DNA of 7,284 nucleotides from an uncultured Bacteroidia bacterium (GTDB lineage: Bacteria; Bacteroidota; Bacteroidia; Bacteroidales; UBA932), in the NCBI GenBank assembly GCA_902795785.1, contig CADBMK010000028.1, positions 1 to 7,284 on the forward strand. The letters are read 5' to 3'. The position numbers and the translations under genes are program-made. Positions 1-6,670 of the stretch are shown piece after piece; positions within the stretch are counted from its first letter, which is position 1; each line of letters starts with the position of its first letter. The notes under the pieces are model-generated. The model saw only the letters and a list, made by a program, of their open reading frames with translations, did not search any database and was not told the DNA's origin.

Positions 1-62
1 CCAAGAAGGACAGAAGGGCTCTTGACGGTCTCTATGAGATGCTTGGAGAAGAATTCGAGTAA
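1..62 (+). CDS. 3' end of an unidentified upstream gene (partial)
   Basis: Reading from base 3, the sequence gives 19 codons (KKDRRALDGLYEMLGEEFE) and a TAA at 60-62. The peptide is charged and looks like an amphipathic C-terminal helix, which fits a real protein better than the other two frames: one has stops at 23 and 35, and the third runs open to 73 into the next gene. The stop lies five bases before the start of addB, so this gene is probably the preceding member of the same operon. Too little is present to name a family, and I do not recognise it. Confidence 0.6.
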   Translation, partial: KKDRRALDGLYEMLGEEFE

Positions 63-67
63 TACAA

Positions 68-2935
68 TTGAGTAACACAAAACCATACCTCAGGCAGGCG
101 GCCGAATACTGGTACGGGAAAGGGGATCTTTTCCGTAAGTGCCTTATTTTCCCGAACAGACGTTCTATGGTGTTTTTCCAGAAGCACCTTTGTGACCTGG
201 TAAGGGACTCCAATCCATCCAGGCCTATGCGCCTGCCGCAGATGTTCACTGTCAACGATTTCTTCTGCCGCATCCTTGATTTGAAGGTTACGGACAAGGT
301 ATCGCTCCTGCTGACCCTGTATGACTGCTACTGCAAGCTGGTGAAGAATCCCGAGCCACTGGATGAATTCGTGTTCTGGGGTGACGTGATCATCTCTGAT
401 TTCGACGATGTGGACAAGTATCTGGTGGATCCGGAGAAACTGTTCAGGAATGTGGCCGATTTCAAGGGAATGGAGGATGATTTCTCCTACCTTACCGAGA
501 CACAGCGCAATGCCATCAATAATTTTCTCCGTCACTTCAAGACGGAAGGGGATATCAAGAAACGTTTCCTCAAGATCTGGGATATCCTTCTGCCGCTTTA
601 CAAGGATTTCAACAGGACATTGAGTGATAGGGGAGAAGCCTATGAGGGAATGGTGTACAGAAGCCTTGCCATGCCGCTGAAGGATGGTACGGAGTCTGTG
701 ACCGATATACTTAAAAAGTCGTTTCCGTCGATTACTTCATACGGATTCATCGGGCTCAACGTCCTCAATGAGTGCGAAAGCGTTGTGATGAGCAAGATGA
801 GGAACGCGGGGATTGCCGAGTTCAGCTGGGACTACTCCGGAGATATGATCAGGGATCCGCACAACCGCTCATCCCTTTTTATGAGCAAAAACGTCGAGAC
901 CTTTCCTCAGGCGTTCAGGCTTGATCCCGATGGACTTGAAGAACCGTCATTCAACGTGGTCTCCGTCCCGTCCGCTGTAGGTCAGGTCAAAATGCTTCCG
1001 TCAATACTTGAAAACCTGAACAGGGAATACAACCGAACGGCATTCGTCCTCCCTGATGAATCACTGCTCGCTCCTCTTCTTAATACCATTCCTGAATATG
1101 TGACAGGCGTCAATGTGACGATGGGTTATCCGATGTCCGGAAGTTCCATCTTCGCTCTGGTCAATTCTGTCATGCAGCTTCAGATGACCGCAAGACAGAG
1201 ACAGGACGGCGTTTATTTCCATCACGCCCACGTTCAGGACATTATTTCCAATACGGTTTTCCGCAAGGCGGCGTCCGAGGGAGATGATCCGGAGTCATAC
1301 TCCAGGATTACAGCCCGGATTAAAGATGACGCCCTGTATTATATCCCGGAGAATAATCTTCAGGACAACTGGCTGTTCAGGATGGTTTTCCACCGCTCGG
1401 CCGTCGGAGACTGTGATTATCTTATCGACATAGTTACGTCTGTGGCTCCGCGCCTCGGTACGGACGATACAATGAAGTTCGAGGCGGAGTTCTGCAAGAA
1501 ACTCTACTCCTGTCTTGCCCTTCTCAGACAGAAACATTTGGATATCCTTCCGGCTACGTTTGTCAGGCTCCTGAGGCAGCTGTGTGCAGCAACGACGGTG
1601 CCTTTTCACGGCGAGCCTCTGCGCGGCCTTCAGGTTATGGGCCCTTTGGAGACCCGTGCCCTTGACTTTGACAATATCGTCATCCTGAGCGCCAATGAGG
1701 GCGTTTTCCCACACAGGAGCGTCAGCTCTTCGTTCATTCCTCCTGAGCTCAGAAAGGGCTTCGGCCTGCCGACTTATGAGCTGCAGGATGCCGTGTGGGC
1801 ATATTATTTCTACAGGATGATATGCCGCGCGAAGAATGTGTATATGCTGTACGATTCCAGGACAGGAGGCGTGGGCACAGGTGAGGAAAGCCGTTATATC
1901 AAGCAACTGGAGTATCATTTCAATAAGCCGCTTAAGCGTTTCTACGCCTCGTCCGAAACGGGCGCAGCAACGGCTGAGCCTGAAATCGTGAAAACCCCTG
2001 ATCACGTGGAAAAGATCAGGAATGCCTTCCTGTCCGCCAGCTCGATAAAAAGCTACCTGGACTGCAAGGCAAGTTTCTTCTACAAGGTTGTTGAGGGACT
2101 AAGGCCATCTGACGAGGTTGTAAGCGATATGGATTCGAGCATGCTTGGAAACGTGTACCACAAGACGATGCAGGCCCTTTATCTTGGTCCTGCCGCCATG
2201 GACCCGGAGTTTGAGATGACGGATGAAAATATCGGGTCGGTTGACGCAATGAAAGCGGTGCCGCTTGTCTATATCAAGTCCTGGCTCGGAAAGGAACAGG
2301 CCGTCAAGGCGCGTATCCGCTCGCTGGTCAAGGCTGAACTCAGGACGAAGGAAGTGTCCGGGCGCAACCTGGTCATAGAGGGTGTTATCCTCAAATATGT
2401 TATGAAGACCCTGGAAAGGGATATGGAACTCCTTGAATCCAAGGGGCTTGACCATTTTGAAGTCCTCGGCCTGGAGAAGAAATGCTTTATGGACTACGAG
2501 GGGTTCAAGTTCATCGGCTTCATCGACAGGTTCGACAGCTTTTCTCCGGGTACAGTCCGAATCGTGGACTACAAGACCGGCAAGGTGGAGAAGAATGACG
2601 AGGTGATTCCGGAAGGTAAGGCTGCTGACATCGTGGACAGGCTTTTCGGCCCTGACAACAGACACCGCCCGAAGATTGCGTTCCAGATTTTCCTGTATGA
2701 CCTGTTTGTCAGGAAGGAAGGATTCAACTCAATAATCAATGTAATCTATTCTCCTGCAAATCTTTTCAATAATCCGCCTTTGGAGAACGCTCTTGATGAG
2801 ACTTTCTGTTCTCTGACGGAAGAGAGATTCAAGGACCTTCTGAAGGAACTTGCCGATGTGAACGTTCCTTTCACGAGGACGGAGGACAAGAGCACCTGTG
2901 AATTCTGTGATTTTAAAACAATCTGTGGCCGATGA
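68..2935 (+). CDS. addB: AddB-like PD-(D/E)XK nuclease, subunit B of the AddAB helicase-nuclease
   Basis: This is the probable AddB partner of the AddA encoded next, working in the cytoplasm to resect double-strand breaks for RecA. It has 955 residues. The N-terminal two thirds is a degenerate helicase fold: a conserved opening (LIFPNRRSMVFF, about 27-38), LPDE at 328-331, NVTMGYP at 349-355, and LETRALDFDN followed by NEGVFP at 527-548. I see no Walker A loop. The C-terminal third is a RecB-type nuclease: YLDC with C666, H698, GFIDR at 817-821 (D820) and VDYKTGK at 833-839 (D834, K836), so the active site looks intact. The tail has C944-x2-C947-x5-C953; with C666 this is the four-cysteine Fe-S staple of AddB/AdnB nucleases. 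The TTG start is chosen because the conserved N-terminus begins within a few residues, the frame has a stop upstream at 35, and the first in-frame ATG (codon 34) would cut into that motif. The stop overlaps the addA start. Bacteroidota versions are often annotated only as PD-(D/E)XK nuclease family protein. Confidence 0.9.
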   Translation: MSNTKPYLRQAAEYWYGKGDLFRKCLIFPNRRSMVFFQKHLCDLVRDSNPSRPMRLPQMFTVNDFFCRILDLKVTDKVSLLLTLYDCYCKLVKNPEPLDEFVFWGDVIISDFDDVDKYLVDPEKLFRNVADFKGMEDDFSYLTETQRNAINNFLRHFKTEGDIKKRFLKIWDILLPLYKDFNRTLSDRGEAYEGMVYRSLAMPLKDGTESVTDILKKSFPSITSYGFIGLNVLNECESVVMSKMRNAGIAEFSWDYSGDMIRDPHNRSSLFMSKNVETFPQAFRLDPDGLEEPSFNVVSVPSAVGQVKMLPSILENLNREYNRTAFVLPDESLLAPLLNTIPEYVTGVNVTMGYPMSGSSIFALVNSVMQLQMTARQRQDGVYFHHAHVQDIISNTVFRKAASEGDDPESYSRITARIKDDALYYIPENNLQDNWLFRMVFHRSAVGDCDYLIDIVTSVAPRLGTDDTMKFEAEFCKKLYSCLALLRQKHLDILPATFVRLLRQLCAATTVPFHGEPLRGLQVMGPLETRALDFDNIVILSANEGVFPHRSVSSSFIPPELRKGFGLPTYELQDAVWAYYFYRMICRAKNVYMLYDSRTGGVGTGEESRYIKQLEYHFNKPLKRFYASSETGAATAEPEIVKTPDHVEKIRNAFLSASSIKSYLDCKASFFYKVVEGLRPSDEVVSDMDSSMLGNVYHKTMQALYLGPAAMDPEFEMTDENIGSVDAMKAVPLVYIKSWLGKEQAVKARIRSLVKAELRTKEVSGRNLVIEGVILKYVMKTLERDMELLESKGLDHFEVLGLEKKCFMDYEGFKFIGFIDRFDSFSPGTVRIVDYKTGKVEKNDEVIPEGKAADIVDRLFGPDNRHRPKIAFQIFLYDLFVRKEGFNSIINVIYSPANLFNNPPLENALDETFCSLTEERFKDLLKELADVNVPFTRTEDKSTCEFCDFKTICGR

Positions 2936-5900
2936 TCAATTTAATGAAAGCATCTGCCGGAACAGGTAAGACTTACAATCTGGCAAAGACATATCTCACC
3001 CTTCTTTTCCAGAAGGATGAATCAGGCAGGACTGACCCATACGCCTACCGCCATATCCTCGCCGTGACCTTTACCAACAAGGCTACGGACGAGATGAAGT
3101 GCCGTATACTGAAGGAACTGCACACCCTTGCCCTGGAACCTGCCTCGAGCGCTTATTATTCTTCCTTCGTTCCTGCCGTTTTCCCGGACGCGGAAGCCCT
3201 TCGCTCCAGCGCTTCGGTCGTGCTCAGCAATATACTGCATGACTACGGCGCCTTTGCCGTGAGTACCATCGACAGATTTTTTCAGCAGACGCTGAAGGCC
3301 TTCTCAAGGGAAATCGGCCAGATGGCATCCTATCAGATTGACCTGAACAGGGACCAGCTTATCAAGGAGAGTGTGGACAGAATGCTGGATTCCCTCTCGG
3401 AGGAGACTCCGGAACTTCTTGATTGGCTGAGTGAATGTGTCTCGGCCCAACTGGAGGAGGGCAGCCGGTACAATCTGGACAAAATCCTCCTCAATATGGG
3501 TAAGCGCCTGAAGTCGGAGCAGAGACGCGCCGTCATCGACAGATACGGAATCGACGAGAAGACAGCCGTTTCCCGACTTTCGCTTAAAAAAACTGCCGCG
3601 GCTCTCAGGAAAATTGTCGTGGATTTCAGAAAGGGCGTTGCTGATGATGCGCAGAGGGCGCTTTCAGTCTTCCGCGATAATGGGTTCGACCCGCATGTCA
3701 CCTCGCGCTCCTGGCTCGACGCAATAAAGAAATATACCGACGGCAAATACTGCGATCAGCCATCGGCCACCTTCCTTGCCAACGCGTTCGATTATTCTAA
3801 ATGGTTCACCAAGAAGGACCAGAACTCGATGCAGGGTATGGAGTCCGTGCTGCTTGAGCCTGTGAGCCGGTTCGCATCCCATTTCTCCGGAGACGGGTGG
3901 ATGACTTACTGTACGGCGTTAAGACTCAGGAAAAACATTCATGCAATGGGCGTGGCCGCCGATTTCTTCAGCGAGTTCAATGCCCTCCTGAAAGAGAAGA
4001 ACGAACTGTGCCTTGATGAGTCCAACCTTCTGCTCAAGGATATCATCGACGGCTCCGACGCTCCTTTTATCTATGAAAAGACGGGTGTCCGCTTCGACCA
4101 CTTCCTCCTGGACGAGTTCCAGGATACCTCCCGCGTGCAGTGGGATAATTTCCGTCCTCTTCTTGAAGAAAGCGTTTCAAGACAGAATGACAACCTGATA
4201 GTGGGCGACGTTAAGCAGAGCATCTACAGGTTCAGAAATTCGGACTGGAAGCTGATGGCGTATGACGTCCCGGAGTCTTTCAGTGACCTGAATATGACCA
4301 CTCTCGAAGTGAATTTCAGAAGCCGTCCGAATCTTGTCAGATTCAATCACGACTTCTTCTCCTGGCTTTCCGGAGGCCTTGGGCTTTCGGAACTGTATAA
4401 GGACGTTTCTTCCAAGGCAAACAAGGAAGGAGAGGGCTTTGTGAAGTTTATGCCTATTGGCCCTGACAGTGAGGAAGATGCTCAGGAGAATGCCGTGGTA
4501 GACGAAATCCGCAGATTGAAGGGAGAGGGCGCTGACTACGGCGACATTACGGTCCTGGTTAGGAAAAACAAGTTCGGAATCTCCCTGTCGGCCCGCCTGA
4601 TAGAGGAAGGCATTCCTGTGATATCGGATGAATCGCTTACGGTCAAAAGTTCATCCATAGTAAGGCGTATCGTATCGCTCATGGAGCGTACAGTGCAGCC
4701 TGAGGACGCTTTCACAAAGTATATGGCCGAGCATCTCGGTGTGGTTGACGCCCCTCAGGATTCACTTTCACTGGTGGATTTTGCCGAGACTATTTCCAGG
4801 GATCTGATGAAGACCTATCCGGATGTGTTCAAAAAGGAATCGGCCTATCTGAGGGCCTTTATGGACAGGGTGGTGGAGTATGTCAAGAACAACGGCAACT
4901 CGCTCTCGGGCTTCCTCGAGATGTGGAAGGAAGACAATTCCTCCATCGCCAGCCCTTCCGGCTCCGATGCGGTGAGGGTGATGACGGTACACAAGTCGAA
5001 GGGCCTGGAGTTCCGCTACGTAATATTCCCGTATGCCGATGCTTTCTGTCTCTTTGACAGCAAGAATACCTCGATGTGGAGCCATATGTCGGGAGAGTCG
5101 CCGGTGCTGAAACAGCTGGACGACAATGTGTATGACGTGGCATACAGTGATAAACTGGAAGATACTTATTTCAAGGATGCCTATCACGAGGAGATCGAGC
5201 AGCAGAAGGTGGACAGCATAAATGCCTTCTATGTGGCCCTGACGAGGGCGTCTGAGGGTATGACCATTATTTCTGGCCTGCCGAAGAAGCCGTCCGGCAA
5301 GGATATGGGACAGCTGTTGAATACCTGGGTGGAACAGGAAGGCGCCAATGTCGGCTTCAAGGCTGAGGACGGCGCATATGTGCTTGGCCGACTGGACGCT
5401 GACGCTTTTGCAAAGAAAGACCAGGGGGATCCGGCCGCAACCATGGAGTCTGATTATCCGTCATTTGCTCTTGGAGACAGGCTCAAATGCGGTGCTCAGG
5501 TTGAGGATTTCTTTGACGGCGAGGGAAATACCGGCTATTCGGCTTCAGAACGTCTAAAGGGAATAATAATGCATGAGATTCTGGCATCGGTCATCCGCCC
5601 GTCCGATCTGGACGGGGCCGTGGATGCCAGGGTCAGGGACGGAATCCTGAAGGAAAGCGAGGCCGAGGAGGTCAGGACGCTTCTCAGCAGCAGGATCGAG
5701 TCAGTTATGGATAAAGGCTGGTTCCCGGAAGATGTCACTCTTGTGAGCAATGAGGAGTCCGTCGTCGGAACGGACGGTATTGTTTGCCGTCCGGACAGGG
5801 TGGTGTACGACGGCGCCGACGGCGTGACCATCATCGATTACAAGTTTGGAAAGGAGTTGCCGGCACATCGCGCCCAGGTGAAGGAATATGCCGATGTGTT

Positions 5901-5973
5901 CCGCGAGATGGGCTTTAAGAATGTCAAAACTGCCCTTTGGTATGTTATGACGGAAAATATTATCTTTGCATAA
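2932..5973 (+). CDS. addA: AddA-like UvrD/Rep-family helicase with C-terminal nuclease, subunit A of AddAB
   Basis: This is the motor and second nuclease of AddAB: an ATP-driven 3'-5' superfamily 1A helicase that unwinds DNA from a break. The 1013 residues carry the full motif set: Walker A ASAGTGKT at 7-14; Ia AVTFTNKATDEM at 44-55; Ib AVSTIDRF at 109-116; Walker B DEFQDT at 394-399; III VGDVKQSIYRFR at 424-435; IV NFRS at 461-464; V MTVHKSKGLEF at 684-694; VI FYVALTRA at 766-773. The C-terminal PD-(D/E)XK nuclease shows H881 (IIMHE), RPDR at 953-956 (D955), IIDYKFGK at 967-974 (D969, K971) and a Q982-x3-Y986 motif, so it should be active. Its ATG lies inside the end of addB (ATGA overlap), which suggests translational coupling and equal synthesis of the two subunits. 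RecB is the nearest alternative, but the AddB-type partner and the absence of a RecC or RecD neighbour favour AddA. The length is in the normal range for Bacteroidota, perhaps slightly short. Confidence 0.93.
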   Translation: MINLMKASAGTGKTYNLAKTYLTLLFQKDESGRTDPYAYRHILAVTFTNKATDEMKCRILKELHTLALEPASSAYYSSFVPAVFPDAEALRSSASVVLSNILHDYGAFAVSTIDRFFQQTLKAFSREIGQMASYQIDLNRDQLIKESVDRMLDSLSEETPELLDWLSECVSAQLEEGSRYNLDKILLNMGKRLKSEQRRAVIDRYGIDEKTAVSRLSLKKTAAALRKIVVDFRKGVADDAQRALSVFRDNGFDPHVTSRSWLDAIKKYTDGKYCDQPSATFLANAFDYSKWFTKKDQNSMQGMESVLLEPVSRFASHFSGDGWMTYCTALRLRKNIHAMGVAADFFSEFNALLKEKNELCLDESNLLLKDIIDGSDAPFIYEKTGVRFDHFLLDEFQDTSRVQWDNFRPLLEESVSRQNDNLIVGDVKQSIYRFRNSDWKLMAYDVPESFSDLNMTTLEVNFRSRPNLVRFNHDFFSWLSGGLGLSELYKDVSSKANKEGEGFVKFMPIGPDSEEDAQENAVVDEIRRLKGEGADYGDITVLVRKNKFGISLSARLIEEGIPVISDESLTVKSSSIVRRIVSLMERTVQPEDAFTKYMAEHLGVVDAPQDSLSLVDFAETISRDLMKTYPDVFKKESAYLRAFMDRVVEYVKNNGNSLSGFLEMWKEDNSSIASPSGSDAVRVMTVHKSKGLEFRYVIFPYADAFCLFDSKNTSMWSHMSGESPVLKQLDDNVYDVAYSDKLEDTYFKDAYHEEIEQQKVDSINAFYVALTRASEGMTIISGLPKKPSGKDMGQLLNTWVEQEGANVGFKAEDGAYVLGRLDADAFAKKDQGDPAATMESDYPSFALGDRLKCGAQVEDFFDGEGNTGYSASERLKGIIMHEILASVIRPSDLDGAVDARVRDGILKESEAEEVRTLLSSRIESVMDKGWFPEDVTLVSNEESVVGTDGIVCRPDRVVYDGADGVTIIDYKFGKELPAHRAQVKEYADVFREMGFKNVKTALWYVMTENIIFA
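5936..5968 (+). promoter_or_regulatory. possible Bacteroidota-type internal promoter
   Basis: An exact match to the Bacteroides -7 element TAnnTTTG (TATCTTTG, 5961-5968) lies 21 bases after a TTTG (5936-5939) that fits the -33 element. That spacing is near what is known for the primary sigma factor of Bacteroides. The pair sits in the last codons of addA, just before the DUF4290 gene, so it could supply DUF4290 and ftsK independently of addBA. The -7 match alone would occur a few times by chance in a window this long; the spacing and location make it worth noting, not certain. Confidence 0.33.
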
Positions 5974-5974
5974 T

Positions 5975-6670
5975 ATGGATTATAATAAGGATATTAACAC
6001 GGACACAATGGATAACGGTCTGGATTACAATACGGATAGGGTAAAGATGGTGCTTCCTGAATATGGTCGCAACATTATGAATATGATTGCCATGCTTAAG
6101 GAGATTCCTGACAGGGCTAAGAGATCGGAGCAGGCCAGGGCTGTCATCAAGTCAATGGAAGTGCTGAACCCTCAGGTTCATAACCAGGAGAATTATGAGC
6201 AGAAACTCTGGGACCATCTCTTTATCATCGCAGGATATGATTTGGACATCGATGCCCCTTACCCTGTGCCGGAGCCTGGACAAAGGCAGACAAGGCCTCT
6301 GGTGATTCCTCTCAAGAAAAACAAGGTGAAGGCTAACCATTATGGACGTAACATCGAGAGTATCATAGACCTCGTGGCTTCCGAGCCGGAGGGAGAAGAG
6401 AAGACGGCAATGATCCGCTCTCTCGCCATCTATATGCGTCAGCAGTACCTTATCTGGAATAAGGACAGCGTGGCTGACGAGACCATCTTCAAAGACATTG
6501 AGAAGCTCTCTGACCACAGGATCAAGGTTCCGGAGGGAATTTTCCTTACAAGGATTTCAAGCGACGCCACTTTCTCACGCCCGGGCTTCAATATCAACCT
6601 CGGCGGAAACGGCGGCGGCAACAATAAGAATCGCGCAGGAAAGAAAAAGAATAACCGAAGGAGAAAGTAA
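5975..6670 (+). CDS. DUF4290 domain-containing protein, function unknown
   Basis: This is a 231-residue soluble protein from the ATG at 5975, recognised as DUF4290 by DYNTDR...LPEYGRNI (about residues 17-33) and by KLWDHLFIIAGYDLDIDAPYPVP (about 74-96), both typical of this Bacteroidota family. No enzymatic function is known for it and I see no signal peptide, membrane segment or catalytic motif. The last 22 residues (210-231) are low-complexity glycine/asparagine followed by a basic stretch with nine Lys/Arg, which could bind nucleic acid or be a flexible tail. The start is uncertain: the 5975 ATG follows the addA stop by one base; an in-frame TTG at 5966 overlaps addA; an in-frame ATG at 6008 would give a 220-residue product that begins closer to the usual family N-terminus. 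The extra 11 residues come from a short duplication. The stop abuts the ftsK ATG. In other genomes I recall this family beside murA, so its place here between addA and ftsK is notable. Confidence 0.85.
   Translation: MDYNKDINTDTMDNGLDYNTDRVKMVLPEYGRNIMNMIAMLKEIPDRAKRSEQARAVIKSMEVLNPQVHNQENYEQKLWDHLFIIAGYDLDIDAPYPVPEPGQRQTRPLVIPLKKNKVKANHYGRNIESIIDLVASEPEGEEKTAMIRSLAIYMRQQYLIWNKDSVADETIFKDIEKLSDHRIKVPEGIFLTRISSDATFSRPGFNINLGGNGGGNNKNRAGKKKNNRRRK
5977..6037 (+). repeat. imperfect 16-bp direct repeat, 45-bp offset, at the start of the DUF4290 gene
   Basis: GGATTATAATAAGGAT at 5977-5992 recurs as GGATTACAATACGGAT at 6022-6037 with 14 of 16 bases identical. The offset is 45 bases, or 15 codons, so both copies are read in the same frame, as DYNKD and DYNTD. 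The second copy aligns with the conserved opening of the DUF4290 family, so the first looks like a duplicated start region that extends the N-terminus. Confidence 0.6.
6658..6663 (+). promoter_or_regulatory. Shine-Dalgarno site for ftsK
   Basis: AAGGAG lies seven bases before the ftsK ATG, an ideal Shine-Dalgarno sequence and spacing. It is embedded in the final arginine codons of the DUF4290 gene. Shine-Dalgarno sites are uncommon in Bacteroidota and none is visible at a useful distance before addB, addA or the DUF4290 gene, so ftsK may have its own translation signal. It could also be a by-product of the Arg/Lys-rich tail. Confidence 0.42.

Noticed and set aside
63..70. TACAATTG as a -7 promoter element before addB
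   Set aside because: It mismatches the consensus at a key T, has no clear -33 partner noted, and would place the transcript start inside the coding region.
1295..2005. Long antisense open frame inside addB (236 codons), with shorter ones at 2099-2665 and 32-535
   Set aside because: They lie wholly or almost wholly opposite strongly conserved addB coding sequence, have no recognisable domain, and are explained by its codon bias.
3333..5834. Several antisense and shifted-frame open frames inside addA
   Set aside because: They overlap the helicase and nuclease motifs of addA and have serine/arginine-rich compositions typical of shadow translations.
5966..5968. TTG as start of the DUF4290 gene
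   Set aside because: It would overlap addA and add three residues without family support, while an ATG nine bases later is available; it also falls inside the promoter-like element.
5957..5976. Inverted repeat ATATTA / TAATAT with an 8-base loop around the addA stop
   Set aside because: The stem is six A-T pairs only, with no GC and no T-run after it, so it is too weak for a terminator.
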